From Bradyrhizobium sp. (lineage in GTDB: Bacteria; Pseudomonadota; Alphaproteobacteria; Rhizobiales; Xanthobacteraceae), in assembly GCF_016219575.1 (NCBI RefSeq), contig NZ_JACRMG010000005.1:62001-126000 (forward strand): DNA of 64,000 nucleotides. Reading direction: 5' to 3'. A program made the position numbers and the translations under genes. The notes beneath the pieces were generated by a model that had not been told where the DNA came from, did no database searches, and was given only the letters and a program-made list of their open reading frames with translations. Positions 28,273 to 37,610 of this stretch are shown here, piece after piece (position 1 is the stretch's first letter; every line of letters begins with the position of its first letter).

Positions 28273-29669
28273 GGCTGGCCTCCGGTCGCAAGCCCCTTCA
28301 GCGCCGCCTTGAGATTGCTCTCGGCATCGATCAGGAAATTGGCGGCAACCACCACCGGTTCGCCGTCGGCCAGGCCGTCGCGCACCTCGACATAGCCGTC
28401 GCCGCGCTGCCCGACTTTCACTTCCCGAGGCTCAAAACGCCCGCTGCCCTTGTCGACCAGCACCGTCTGCCGCGTGCCGGTATCGAGCACGGCGCTTTCC
28501 GGCACCGCCAGCACGGGCTCGGGCTTGCCCACGTTGATCTCGGCGTCGACATACATGTCGGGCAGCAGCACCAGATCGGCATTGGCGAGCTCGACGCGGA
28601 CGCGCGCCGTGCGGGTGTCGCGGTTGATCTGCGGATAGATCACGGCGATCGAGCCGGCAAATTCGCGGCCGGGAAAGCCGCGCGCCTTCACCGCGACCGG
28701 CTGGCCGATCGAAAGCTGGCCGAGATCGCGCTCGGCGACATCGGCCACCGCCCACACCACCGAAGTGTCGGCGACGCGGAACAGCACGTCGCCCGGCTGC
28801 GCCCGCATGCCATCGATCGCGTTGCGCTCCAGCACGATGCCGTCGCGCGGCGCCGTCCATTCGATAGTCAGCGGCACCGTTTGGGTCTTCTCCATGGCCG
28901 CGATGACGGTGTCCGGCACGTCGAAGTTCTTCAGCCGCTGGCGCGAGCCGCGTCCATATTGCTCGACCCGCGCCGTCGCGGGCGAACCGATAGTGGCAAT
29001 GTATTCGGCGGCGGCCGAGGAGATCGCGGGGCTGTAGGTCTCCATCAACGGCTGGCCCTTCTTCACCGCCGAGCCGGTGGTGACGTTGGCGACCCTCTGG
29101 ATGAAGCTTTCGGTGCGCATCGAGATCACCGAGATGCGGCGCTCGTCGAGCTGGATGGTGCCGGGCGCACGAATGACTGTGCGGATGACGCGGGCCGAGG
29201 CAGCTTCCGACTTCACGCCGGTGCGCTGGATCTTGCCCGGCGAAAGCTTGACCGAGCCGTCGTCGGAATCCTCGCCCTCATAGACGGGGATGTAATCCAT
29301 CCCCATGGAGTCCTTCTTCGGCACCGGCGAGGTGTCCGGCAATCCCATCGGATTGCGGTAGTACCTGATCTTGCGCGGCCCCTGCGCCGACGCCGCAGGC
29401 TCCGGCGTTGAATCGAGATCGAAGCTGATGTCGCCGCCGGCGGGCACGGCGGTATAGTCGCGCCCGTCAGGCGTCTGCTTCGGCGTCAACGAATAGAGCG
29501 GCTTGCCGTCGGGATCGCGGTAATAGAGCGGCGCCGGCGCCGTGTCGGCGGCGGCCGCAGGCGTCGTCATCGCAAGCTGCGGCTGGCCCCGATGCATCAG
29601 GAACCAGCCGGAGCCGGCAGCCGCCGCCACGATGACGGCGGCGGCGGCCATGAGCGCAGCGCGGCTCAT
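28269..29669 (-). CDS. cusB: CusB-type membrane-fusion (adaptor) protein with heavy-metal-binding N-terminus
   Basis: 466 residues. After an N-terminal anchor (about 3-24) come two tandem heavy-metal-binding-domain-like segments: LYYRDPDGKPLYSLTPKQTP (degenerate) and YYRNPMGLPDTSPVPKKDSM (with the NPM/Met-rich core intact). The rest is barrel-sandwich hybrid, alpha hairpin and beta barrel, with VRTVIRAPGTIQLD-like lipoyl region and PAISSAAAEYIATIG. Periplasmic bridge between CusA and the outer-membrane channel; also captures metal. Overlaps both neighbours by four bases. Confidence 0.88.
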   Translation of the reverse strand: MSRAALMAAAAVIVAAAAGSGWFLMHRGQPQLAMTTPAAAADTAPAPLYYRDPDGKPLYSLTPKQTPDGRDYTAVPAGGDISFDLDSTPEPAASAQGPRKIRYYRNPMGLPDTSPVPKKDSMGMDYIPVYEGEDSDDGSVKLSPGKIQRTGVKSEAASARVIRTVIRAPGTIQLDERRISVISMRTESFIQRVANVTTGSAVKKGQPLMETYSPAISSAAAEYIATIGSPATARVEQYGRGSRQRLKNFDVPDTVIAAMEKTQTVPLTIEWTAPRDGIVLERNAIDGMRAQPGDVLFRVADTSVVWAVADVAERDLGQLSIGQPVAVKARGFPGREFAGSIAVIYPQINRDTRTARVRVELANADLVLLPDMYVDAEINVGKPEPVLAVPESAVLDTGTRQTVLVDKGSGRFEPREVKVGQRGDGYVEVRDGLADGEPVVVAANFLIDAESNLKAALKGLATGGQP

Positions 29670-30070
29670 TTCTGTGCCGTGATGATGAGCTTGTTGTCGA
29701 CCGTGCCGGTCTCGCCCTGCACCTTGGCGCCGAGCGAAAGCTGCCAGCGTCCCTCCATGCTGAAGCGAGCCTTGAAGCTGTAATCGCCCGGCTCGCCGCC
29801 CGGCACCGGCGTGACCTTGGTCACCATTTCCTCCATGGCGTCAGGTGCCATGTCGAGACGGGTCGCGAAGATCACGGCACCAGGTACGACCTTGCCGGTC
29901 TTCTTGTTCAGCAATCGAACGGTGAACACGCGGTCGTAGCCGACTTTTACGGTCGGCTCCACGAGCTTGAACTCATAGTCCTTGATGTCGGCGAGAGCCA
30001 TGTTTGGCCCGGCAATGGCCAAGCCGAACAGCGCCGCCGCGGCGGCGCGCACGAATGTGGAAGTCTTCAT
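29666..30070 (-). CDS. FixH/YtkA-like periplasmic domain protein
   Basis: 134 residues with signal peptide (about 1-26, AAAAALFGLAIAGPNMALA). The mature beta-sandwich has DYEFKLVEPTVKVGYDRVFT and EPGDYSFKARFSMEGRWQLS, the pattern of the YtkA-like/FixH domain. FixH is tied to copper delivery to cbb3 oxidase; in metal clusters this domain is thought to chaperone copper. Sits between the Met-rich secreted protein and cusB and overlaps the latter. Confidence 0.75.
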   Translation of the reverse strand: MKTSTFVRAAAAALFGLAIAGPNMALADIKDYEFKLVEPTVKVGYDRVFTVRLLNKKTGKVVPGAVIFATRLDMAPDAMEEMVTKVTPVPGGEPGDYSFKARFSMEGRWQLSLGAKVQGETGTVDNKLIITAQK

Positions 30071-30175
30071 TTTTCTTGTCCTCGAACGATCTGACCTGCC
30101 GCGGAACGCGGCATGCGAAACGGCGCAGCCGCAATCAGCGGCGCGCGTCGGCGATCCGGCGCGGCGGGACGCCGG

Positions 30176-30556
30176 TCAGATCATCGTTCGAGGAGGATGG
30201 TCGGGCGGTCGGGCGGAAAGACCGTCGATCAGGAGATCGTCGGGCAAGGCAAAGGCGGCCTGCGCGGTCATGCCCGGTGCGAACATGGCAACGCCCGAAG
30301 GCGCAGGCACCGGGATCGTCATGGAGCACAGGGCCATCAGCGGACAGGAGTCGCAGTCCTTCGCTGGCTTCCCCTCATCCGGGCAGCACGGCATGCCGTC
30401 AGGCATCGCGTGCGTCTCGCCGTCCATCGCGTGCATCTCGCCACCGACGGCGGTGTGATGCGACTTGGCAACCGCCGGCGCCGCAAACGGCACGGACAAC
30501 AGTCCCGCCGCCACGGTCAGCACGATCAGCCAGTTGAAAAGCCGCCTCGAATTCAT
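30176..30556 (-). CDS. Secreted Met/Cys/His-rich protein of the copper cluster
   Basis: 126 residues. Starts MNSRRLFNWLIVLTVAAGLL, a signal peptide or anchor, followed by a metal-binding-looking stretch HHTAVGGEMHAMDGETHAMP and a four-Cys knot CCPDEGKPAKDCDSCPL. It resembles the DUF2946-type small proteins placed ahead of copper exporters, but I cannot name a family with certainty. First gene of the copper cluster, 105 bases ahead of the FixH-like gene. The ATG at 30556 begins the hydrophobic segment. Confidence 0.65.
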   Translation of the reverse strand: MNSRRLFNWLIVLTVAAGLLSVPFAAPAVAKSHHTAVGGEMHAMDGETHAMPDGMPCCPDEGKPAKDCDSCPLMALCSMTIPVPAPSGVAMFAPGMTAQAAFALPDDLLIDGLSARPPDHPPRTMI

Positions 30557-30687
30557 GGAGCGATATTCCCACGCCTGCCGGCAAACCGCAAACAGCAGCC
30601 GGAACACGATTGCGCCAAATATGGCGGATTCGGCTGGCATCACGGCGATTTATCGTGGCTTTTTAAACCATACGGCCACTTTTCGGT

Positions 30688-30701
30688 TTGACCCACGTCA
30701 A
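30688..30701 (-). promoter_or_regulatory. FixK/FNR-type box upstream of the copper cluster
   Basis: TTGACCCACGTCAA is a perfect TTGA-N6-TCAA site. Read on the minus strand, a TTTAAA hexamer follows at the distance expected of a -10 if the box is centred near -41, giving a start around 30653, about 100 bases ahead of the first copper-cluster gene. The match and spacing are seen; FixK2-type activation is inferred. Confidence 0.5.
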
Positions 30702-30969
30702 TCCGGGCAAAGCCCGTCCCGCCGCCGTGCCGTCCAGCAGCGCTCCGGCGGTTTTCCCGGGCGGCCTCGCCGGGGAAACGATGCGGTAAATTCAAACTAG
30801 TTCTGTTTTACGGAATCTCGTCAAGCCCCCAATCGAAAATATTTCGCTTTACCGGAATTCTGATTTACGATATTGGTCGCCCCAGCCCGCGCCACCATGA
30901 GGGGACGCTTCGCGCGATCGTCACGGAACGTGGCGCGGGTTGCGATGGACGCTGCGGCGTCAGGTGGCA

Positions 30970-31016
30970 GCATGATCCCGGAAAAGTGGAATCCGGCTTT
31001 CCGATAAGGATCATGC
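30970..31016. repeat. Palindrome GCATGATC...GATCATGC
   Basis: A 47-base interrupted palindrome starting GCATGATCCCGGAAAAG and ending CGATAAGGATCATGC, with CGGAAA/TTTCCG inner arms around AGTGGAATCCGGC. This form is typical of intergenic repeats in Bradyrhizobiaceae. Only one copy is in the window. Confidence 0.6.
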
Positions 31017-31189
31017 CCAAATAAAGCCGCCCGACGAAACGTTCGCAGCGTACGGCGAAATCGTGTGGTCCTGGCGCCGCGACCCTGGCGTCTATCCCCG
31101 CCGGCCTGTGCTGGCAGGGCAACGGGGGCAAAACAGGCCGTTCCCCGGGGAGAGCGCGACATAAGCCGCAAAGCCATTGCGCGGGGCGG

Positions 31190-31247
31190 CCTCGCGTAGC
31201 TTGCGCAGCAAGCGTGGACGGGTCGTCGCTCGCTCCTCGCAATTGTC
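31190..31247. repeat. Partial R1 repeat next to higBA
   Basis: The reverse complement contains ATTGCGAGGAG, then CGACGACCCGTCCACG and CTTGCTGCGCAAGCTACGC, matching the left part of the repeat at 33676-33830 nearly base for base. The right half of the unit is missing, so it is a truncated copy. Confidence 0.75.
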
Positions 31248-31290
31248 AATGTTCACTAATCCTGCCACAGATCAGGCCGGATTCTTGTGA

Positions 31291-31662
31291 CTACGCAGCC
31301 ACACGACTCGGTCTTACAAGCAGATCGGCCGGAATTTTCCACGCCTCGCTTATCTTGTAGATCATCTCGACCGTCAGAGGACGCCGCCGATTCAGCAATT
31401 CGGATGCACGCGATCGCGAGCCGAGCAATTCGGCGAGCTCAGCCTGCGAGTGTCCGAGTTCTTCGATCGCGTAATGGAGCAGATCGATCGGATCGGAATC
31501 GTCGGCATCGGACCAACGGCGGTCCTCGTACTTTTCGACGAGTGTCACGAGAATGTCGAGCTTGTCGCCGTCCTCGGTTTCAGGCGCAGCACCCCACAGT
31601 CTTTCAATCTCGCGGAGGGCTGCGACGTGATCCTCATCGTTCCTGATCGGTCTAATTTCCAT
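31291..31662 (-). CDS. higA: HigA-type antitoxin (XRE helix-turn-helix)
   Basis: 123 residues. The C-terminal half is an XRE/HTH domain: HSQAELAELLGSRSRASELL (helix-turn-helix) followed by NRRRPLTVEMIYKISEAWKI. The N-terminal half (MEIRPIRNDEDHVAALREIE) is the acidic extension typical of HigA antitoxins of the COG5499 kind. It neutralises HigB and autoregulates. Eight bases downstream of higB in the toxin-first order usual for higBA. Confidence 0.88.
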   Translation of the reverse strand: MEIRPIRNDEDHVAALREIERLWGAAPETEDGDKLDILVTLVEKYEDRRWSDADDSDPIDLLHYAIEELGHSQAELAELLGSRSRASELLNRRRPLTVEMIYKISEAWKIPADLLVRPSRVAA

Positions 31663-31670
31663 TGCGTCAC

Positions 31671-31973
31671 CTAGAACTGCGAAACTTTCAACGCGTCAAT
31701 CCTGTCGTACTCGGCATGGGTACCGATGAACTTGATGAACGCCGTCTCTCTCAAGAAGTCGAAAGCGACGATCATTCGGAAATTGCCGCCCGCAACTTCA
31801 AATCTCGCGCGCTCGCCGTTGAGAATCTTCGCCTTGGGCGCAGCAAGCCGAACGTCCTCCATCGACTTCCACTTGGCGGCCCTTACCAACGTTCGCCAGC
31901 GACCGAGCGGCACCTTGGTCTCGGGATGCTTCTCGGCAAAGGAAGCCAGCATGCGCCAAGAAATAATCCTCAT
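31671..31973 (-). CDS. higB: HigB-type mRNA interferase toxin
   Basis: 100 residues starting MRIISWRMLASFAEKHPETK. The RelE-fold HigB signature is present: GRWRTLVRAAKWKSMEDVR, the central FEVAGGNFRMIVAFDF and the C-terminal FIKFIGTHAEYDRID with the catalytic-type His and Tyr. Acts as a ribosome-dependent endoribonuclease in other HigB toxins. The ATG at 31973 gives the normal size. No good Shine-Dalgarno sequence is present; the promoter seems to end at the start codon (see operator). Confidence 0.9.
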   Translation of the reverse strand: MRIISWRMLASFAEKHPETKVPLGRWRTLVRAAKWKSMEDVRLAAPKAKILNGERARFEVAGGNFRMIVAFDFLRETAFIKFIGTHAEYDRIDALKVSQF

Positions 31974-32007
31974 AGCCCAATATGTTCCCAATACGGGAAC
32001 AATGCAA
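31970..32007 (-). promoter_or_regulatory. higBA promoter with perfect 7+7 operator palindrome
   Basis: TGTTCCC (31983-31989) and GGGAACA (31995-32001) form a perfect palindrome around AATAC, 10-28 bases ahead of higB. On the minus strand TTGCAT, 17 bases, then CATATT make a plausible promoter whose spacer is the palindrome, so HigA binding would block RNA polymerase. Transcription would start at or within a base or two of the higB ATG. Confidence 0.65.
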
Positions 32008-32070
32008 GATAAAAACAAACGGCGGGGAAATAGCCCCGCCGTCCGAAACACGATTGAAGGTCGGATGATC

Positions 32071-32643
32071 TCACATCATCCCGATGTCGAACATCTTGGG
32101 CAGTTGCGCCAGCGGCACCGCGGCGGCGCCGATGACGCTCGCCACCATCGCCATCAGGGTGCGGTTGCTGCGGCGCTTGCCGCGCATTTGCCCGGCGAGC
32201 CACTGCAGCGCTTCGGTGTTTGCCTTGATGGCCTGCGCCGGCGCCCAGCTCTCGATCGCGGTATCCGCGGCGAGCGCCACCGTACGCGGCGGCACCTTCA
32301 AGCCCGCCTCGGCGGCGGCATGATGGGCGACCGCCTTGGTCAGGAGATCGTCGAAACGGCCGCCGTCGCTGCGTTCGGCCGCGGCGTCGTGAATTTCGAA
32401 CAACGCCTCGACTTCGGCGCGGCACACCGGCTCGTGCTCGACGGCGGCGGCGGTGAGGATGCGCACGCACCAGGCGGCGTCATCGGCATCGAGCGCGCGG
32501 GAGAAATGGATGCGGCCTTTGGTGGTGGGACCTTCGCCGGTGATCACGCCGTCGCGGACGACGGTCAGGGCATGGGCGGCGGTGTTGCGGCAGGACGGCT
32601 CAAGTGCGCCATTCGCGGCGGCCTTGGTACTCGGGGCAGACAT
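32071..32643 (-). CDS. Hypothetical protein, 190 residues
   Basis: Starts MSAPSTKAAANGALEPSCRN; mostly helical and Ala-rich, with one late hydrophobic segment (TLMAMVASVIGAAAVPLAQL, about 166-185) preceded by a basic GKRRSNR patch. It may be a tail-anchored protein. No family recognised. GAGAAG lies about nine bases ahead of the ATG at 32643. It stands alone, upstream of higBA in the same direction. Confidence 0.6.
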   Translation of the reverse strand: MSAPSTKAAANGALEPSCRNTAAHALTVVRDGVITGEGPTTKGRIHFSRALDADDAAWCVRILTAAAVEHEPVCRAEVEALFEIHDAAAERSDGGRFDDLLTKAVAHHAAAEAGLKVPPRTVALAADTAIESWAPAQAIKANTEALQWLAGQMRGKRRSNRTLMAMVASVIGAAAVPLAQLPKMFDIGMM

Positions 32644-33004
32644 AATGGGACTTCTCAATTCCTTTGTTCTGATCCAGCATTTCCATGCCGGACGTGAACG
32701 GGCGGTTAACGAATCAAAACCGGCGCTTCGACATTTTTAGATGGTTGCCGATTTGTCGCTTTCTGCCACGCCGTGGTTGGGGCCGGGCGTGATGAAGGTC
32801 ATAAAAGGCGAAAACGGGGCAGAGCCACAAATTCGTCCGACGATTTTTCGCGGCAGGGGCGCGCGCGAAAAGAAGGTGCTAGAACCCAGCGCGGACGGAG
32901 AAGGATTTCATCTTCTACCTGAAGGCATTCACTTAAACCCCCGCCAAGCCTATACTCCGTCGGGACAAAATTTCCCTGTAACTTGAATGAGATGAGGACG
33001 TATC
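32644..33004. other. Intergenic region upstream of peroxiredoxin
   Basis: 361 bases between the 190-residue gene and the peroxiredoxin. A short frame of 81 codons lies in it but has no start signal or protein-like composition. The last 60 bases hold GAGGA seven bases before the peroxiredoxin ATG. I see no clear operator. Confidence 0.5.
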
Positions 33005-33664
<660 letters not shown>

Positions 33665-33675
33665 AGGTCTCAGCC

Positions 33676-33830
33676 GTCATTGCGAGGAGAACAGCGACGA
33701 CCCGTCTACGCTTGCTGCGCAAGCTACGCCGGGCTGGGAGTCCGCCGAAGCTCGGAGAGCGAAGGCGGAAGCAATCCATTTCTCCCGACGCAGCACTATA
33801 GATTGCTTCGCTTCGCTCGCAATGGCGGTC
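33676..33830. repeat. Palindromic intergenic repeat, family R1 (long copy)
   Basis: Begins GTCATTGCGAGGAG and ends GCTTCGCTCGCAATGGCGGTC. The left part contains CTTGCTGCGCAAGC, itself a small palindrome shared with the partial copy at 31190-31247. The right part has GAAGCAATCCA and GATTGCTTCG as in the copy at 15918. It abuts the stop codon of the DUF2177 gene. Confidence 0.8.
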
Positions 33831-34230
33831 AGCCCCTCGGCACCAGCCAATTCGCAATCAACAACCCGGCGGTCGATGAGACCGCCGTCACCACCGCCCC
33901 CCAGCTGACGTCTACGACGGCCACCGCCCAGCTCCAGTTCCTGAGCAGCGCCAGCGAGGTGAGATCGAAGGTCGCGTAACAGAAGAAACCGAACAGCGCG
34001 CCGAACAGCAGCGTGTCCTGCCAGGTCGCCGATGCCGAACCGGACACGAAGATCACGACGCCGACGACGTAGAGCAGATAGAACAGCACCGCCGGCACCA
34101 GCTTCAGCTCGCCCAGCATGTTGCCGACCTGCGAGGTGAAGAAATCCCTGGCGACGATGCCGAGGAACAGGAAGTCGAGCGGAACAAGGACGAACAGCGT
34201 CGCCAGATAGAGCACGGCATATCGGTTCAC
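33829..34230 (-). CDS. DUF2177 family membrane protein
   Basis: 133 residues with four membrane segments (about 5-27, 41-64, 72-90, 99-126). The run VLVPLDFLFLGIVARDFF, the SWSWAVAVVDVSWG-like helix and GFFCYATFDLTSLALL are typical of the DUF2177 family. Function unknown. The stop codon overlaps the end of the R1 repeat. Confidence 0.8.
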   Translation of the reverse strand: MNRYAVLYLATLFVLVPLDFLFLGIVARDFFTSQVGNMLGELKLVPAVLFYLLYVVGVVIFVSGSASATWQDTLLFGALFGFFCYATFDLTSLALLRNWSWAVAVVDVSWGAVVTAVSSTAGLLIANWLVPRG

Positions 34231-34331
34231 GGCAGCCTCCCGCGCGCCCGCAAGGGCGCGCCCTCAGGTCCATCCGGAGTTACGCTGCAGATCGTCCCCG
34301 GTTTCAGCCGCCGGGGGACGGCGGGCCTGCG

Positions 34332-36068
34332 TTACGCCGCCCGCACGCCGCTGAGGAACTTGTCCACCTCGGCCTTCAGATGCAGGCTCTCGCCGGACAA
34401 CGCCTGTGCCGCCTCGAACATGCGGCCCGAGGTCTCGCCGGTCTCGCCGGCGCCGCGCGCGACGTTGCCGACATTGAGCGCAACCGACGCGGTGCCGGTG
34501 GCGGCGGCGCGGACGCTGTGGGCGATGTTCGCCGTCGCCGCACTCTGCTGTTCCACCGCCGCCGAGATCGAGTTGGCGATTTCGCTGATGCGCTCGATGG
34601 TCTGGCCGATCGCCTTGATGGCGGCGACCGACTCCTCGGTCGCGATCTGCATGTTGCCGATCTGGCTGGAGATCTCCTCGGTCGCCTTGGCGGTCTGCCC
34701 CGCAAGGCTCTTCACCTCCTGGGCGACGACCGCAAAGCCGCGGCCGGCATCGCCCGCGCGCGCCGCCTCGATGGTGGCGTTGAGCGCGAGAAGGTTGGTC
34801 TGCTCGGCGATCGAGGTGATCAGCTTCACCACGTCGCCGATGCGCGTGCCCGCCTGCGACAGCTCGGTGATGCGCTGGTCGGTGGCCTCGGCCTGGCGAA
34901 CGGCTTCAGCGGCGATGCCGTTGGATTCCTGGACGCGGCGGGTGATCTCCGCGATCGAGCTCGACAGCTCGTCGGAGGCGGCGGCCGCGGTGCGGACGTG
35001 CTCGGAAGCGGTTTCCGAGGCGCTGGCCGACTCGCCGGAGAGTTCGGCGGTGGTGCGCGCGGTTTCCGTGAGCTGGCGGGCAATGCGCTCGAACTCGCCG
35101 GAGGAATTCATCACCTTGTCGAGGATGCCGCCAACACCGGTCTGGAAATCATCGACGAAGTGCCGCAGTTCCGCCTTGCGCTGCTCGGCGGCGGCCGCAG
35201 CCGCAGCAGCCTGCTCGTTGCGCATCCGCTGGCGCTCCTGGGCGTTGCTCTTGAACACGGCCACCGTGCGGGCGATCTCGCCGATCTCGTCGTGGCGATT
35301 CTCGCAGTCGATGGCGACGTCGCTCTTGCCTTCCGCGATCGCGGTCAGCGAAGCGGTCACCGAGGTCAGCGGCCTGGTGATGCGGCGGACGATCAGCATC
35401 GTGAGCAGCATCACGATCAGCGCCGCGATGCCGGCCGCGATCGCCATGGTCTGCATCGTCTGCGCCAGCATGCTCTCGAACTCGGCCATGGGGATGCCGA
35501 TGAAGAGCAGACCGATCACCTTTCCGGACGCATTCATGATGGGATGATAGGCCGTCATGAACGACTTTCCGAACAGCACTGCCGGGCCCTTGTAGGCCTG
35601 GCCCTTGCGCACAACGCTCTGACCGGGGTGATCGGGCGCGAGCTGGGTGCCGACGGCGCGATCACCGTTCTCCTTCTTCAGATTGGTCGAGCGGCGCATG
35701 AACTGGTTGCTGGCGTCGTCATAGACGAACAGCGTGGCAACGCCACCGGTGTAGGACACCGCGCGGTCGACGATCGCGTGGTCCTTGAACTCCGGCATCT
35801 TGGCCATCTCGGCCTTGGTGACGGCGCCGTTGCTGACGGCGATCTTGGCCTCGGGGAAGGTCTCGGCAAAGGCCAGCGCCAGGGTGCGCAGATTGACCTC
35901 GATGTCGCGGAATGCCCGTTGGTTGAACTCCGACGACAGCGACCACCAGGCGGCGCCGATGACGAGGCCGGTATTCATTGCAATCAAGAGGATGGCGGAA
36001 ATGACGGCCTTGGTACCCAGCTTGAGCTTGAGCGACGGCATGATTTTCCCCAAACGCATGTCAGCCAT
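34332..36068 (-). CDS. Methyl-accepting chemotaxis protein with single-Cache sensor
   Basis: 578 residues: TM1 (about 20-40), periplasmic Cache-type sensor with [20 protein letters not shown] and the [20 protein letters not shown] end, TM2 (about 206-226), HAMP linker [11 protein letters not shown], and a cytoplasmic signalling hairpin with [20 protein letters not shown] at its tip flanked by long Ala/Glu coiled coil. The domain order and the SFMTAYHPI motif resemble sensors for small carboxylates or amino acids. No che genes nearby. ATG at 36068. Confidence 0.92.
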   Translation of the reverse strand: MADMRLGKIMPSLKLKLGTKAVISAILLIAMNTGLVIGAAWWSLSSEFNQRAFRDIEVNLRTLALAFAETFPEAKIAVSNGAVTKAEMAKMPEFKDHAIVDRAVSYTGGVATLFVYDDASNQFMRRSTNLKKENGDRAVGTQLAPDHPGQSVVRKGQAYKGPAVLFGKSFMTAYHPIMNASGKVIGLLFIGIPMAEFESMLAQTMQTMAIAAGIAALIVMLLTMLIVRRITRPLTSVTASLTAIAEGKSDVAIDCENRHDEIGEIARTVAVFKSNAQERQRMRNEQAAAAAAAAEQRKAELRHFVDDFQTGVGGILDKVMNSSGEFERIARQLTETARTTAELSGESASASETASEHVRTAAAASDELSSSIAEITRRVQESNGIAAEAVRQAEATDQRITELSQAGTRIGDVVKLITSIAEQTNLLALNATIEAARAGDAGRGFAVVAQEVKSLAGQTAKATEEISSQIGNMQIATEESVAAIKAIGQTIERISEIANSISAAVEQQSAATANIAHSVRAAATGTASVALNVGNVARGAGETGETSGRMFEAAQALSGESLHLKAEVDKFLSGVRAA

Positions 36069-36166
36069 GCAGAAGTGCCTGAAATCGTGTCACATTTGAC
36101 GGTTTTTCTTTACAATTGCATTAACGAACACAACCCACAGGAACTACTGAGGAATTCATTGCGCGC

Positions 36167-37606
36167 ATGACGAGCCCTCGAACCATCGTTGTGTGGCTTC
36201 GCGACGACCTGCGTCTCTCCGATCATCCGGCCCTTCATGCCGCGGCGAAGGCTGGCGGACCGGTTGTCTGCGTGTACGTTTTCGACGAGGCGAGCGCGGC
36301 GCGCCCGCTTGGCGGCGCGGCGCGATGGTGGCTGGCACAATCGCTGCGCGCATTGCAGGAAAGCCTGCAATCGGCCGGCGCACAGCTCGTGCTCCGCAAG
36401 GGCGAGGCGGCCCAGGCGATCGCGGCGGTCGCGAGAGAGAGCGATGCGGCTGCGGTGTACTGGAACGACATCGCGCAGGCGCCGCATCGCGCAGCGGTCG
36501 ATCGGGTCAAGGCCGCGCTTGGCGAAATCGGCGTTGCCGCGCAGAGCTTCGCCGGCGACCTCCTCCTCTCGCCGGAAAACATCCGCAACAAGGAGAACCG
36601 CGGCTTGCGGGTGTTCACGCCGTTCTGGCGGCGGGTGCAAGCGCTCGGCGATCCGCCCGCGCCGCTGCCGGCGCCGAAGAAACTTGTGGCTGGACCCAGG
36701 CTCTCCAGCGACGCGCTCGAAAGCTGGCAGCTCGAGCCGACGCGCCCGGACTGGGCCGGCGGCCTGCGCGAGAGCTGGACGCCGGGCGAAGCGGCCGCGC
36801 AACAGCGGCTGAGAGCCTTTCTCGACGACGTCGCCGGCTATGCCAGTGAGCGCGACCGGCCCGACCGCGAGGGCACGTCGCGGCTCTCGCCGCATCTGCG
36901 CTTCGGCGAGATCAGCCCGCGGCAGGTCTGGCACGCCGCGCGTTTTGCCGCTGCCGAGCACCCGCGCCGCGCCGCCGACATCGACAAGTTCCTGAGCGAG
37001 CTCGGCTGGCGCGAATTCTGCCGGCACCTGCTCTACGACGTGCCCGATCTTGCCGGGCGCAATCTGCAATCCTCCTTCGACGCGTTTCCGTGGAAGCGGG
37101 ACAACAAGGCGTTGCGCGCCTGGCAGCGTGGCCAGACCGGCTACCCCATCGTCGATGCCGGCATGCGCGAGCTCTGGCACACCGGCGTGATGCACAACCG
37201 CGTGCGCATGGTGGTCGCCTCGTTCCTGGTCAAACATCTCCTGATCGACTGGCGCGACGGCGAAAAATGGTTCTGGGACACGCTGGTCGATGCCGATGCC
37301 GGCAGCAATCCTGCCAACTGGCAGTGGGTTGCGGGTTCCGGTGCAGATGCCGCGCCGTACTTCCGTGTCTTCAATCCGATCCTGCAAGGCGAGAAATTCG
37401 ATCCCGACGGCAACTATGTGCGGCGCTGGGTGCCGGAGCTGGCGCGCTTGCCGGACAAGATGATCCATCAGCCGTGGGAGGCGACGCCGCTCGAGCTCGC
37501 GGCTGCCGGTGTGGAGCTCGGCAAGAGCTATCCGCATCCGATCATCGATCACAAGGCGGGACGCGAGCGCGCGCTGAAGGCCTATGCGAGCATCCGCAAT
37601 GATTGA
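36167..37606 (+). CDS. phrB: Deoxyribodipyrimidine photolyase
   Basis: 479 residues, full length. N-terminal antenna-type Rossmann domain (TIVVWLRDDLRLSDHPAL) and C-terminal FAD domain with EGTSRLSPHLRFGEISPRQV, TGYPIVDAGMRELWHTGVMH, RMVVASFLVKHLLIDWR and the DADAGSNPANWQWVAGSGAD motif, all of class I CPD photolyases. It repairs cyclobutane pyrimidine dimers using blue light and a folate-type antenna. GAGGA lies some distance (14 bases) before the ATG. Divergent from the chemoreceptor. Confidence 0.93.
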   Translation: MTSPRTIVVWLRDDLRLSDHPALHAAAKAGGPVVCVYVFDEASAARPLGGAARWWLAQSLRALQESLQSAGAQLVLRKGEAAQAIAAVARESDAAAVYWNDIAQAPHRAAVDRVKAALGEIGVAAQSFAGDLLLSPENIRNKENRGLRVFTPFWRRVQALGDPPAPLPAPKKLVAGPRLSSDALESWQLEPTRPDWAGGLRESWTPGEAAAQQRLRAFLDDVAGYASERDRPDREGTSRLSPHLRFGEISPRQVWHAARFAAAEHPRRAADIDKFLSELGWREFCRHLLYDVPDLAGRNLQSSFDAFPWKRDNKALRAWQRGQTGYPIVDAGMRELWHTGVMHNRVRMVVASFLVKHLLIDWRDGEKWFWDTLVDADAGSNPANWQWVAGSGADAAPYFRVFNPILQGEKFDPDGNYVRRWVPELARLPDKMIHQPWEATPLELAAAGVELGKSYPHPIIDHKAGRERALKAYASIRND

Positions 37607-37610
37607 TCGC

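Larger units (their letters stand above)
30557..31290. other. Gene-poor region holding promoter elements and repeat debris
   Basis: 734 bases without a credible gene. It contains the copper-cluster promoter region (30557-30701), a GC-rich stretch with inverted GCC/GGC runs (30710-30790), an AT-rich stretch beginning AAACTAGTTCTG (about 30794), the palindrome at 30970-31016 and a partial R1 repeat near 31190-31247. Short open frames here have the unnatural Arg-rich composition of out-of-frame repeat DNA. The AT-rich part plus the palindrome resemble a multicopy element I associate with Bradyrhizobium genomes; that is recall, not a search result. Confidence 0.5.

Noticed and set aside
25144..28395. 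Very long plus-strand open frame antisense to cusA
   Set aside because: His/Arg/Asp-rich, shadow of the GC-rich codon pattern of cusA; no start signal or domain.
30821..31249. Open frame of 142 codons on the minus strand between the copper cluster and higA
   Set aside because: Arg/Pro-rich composition, no Shine-Dalgarno sequence and it runs through the R1 repeat fragment and the palindrome; typical spurious frame in repeat DNA.
32741..32986. 81-codon plus-strand frame upstream of the peroxiredoxin
   Set aside because: No ribosome binding site, irregular composition and it overlaps the likely promoter region.
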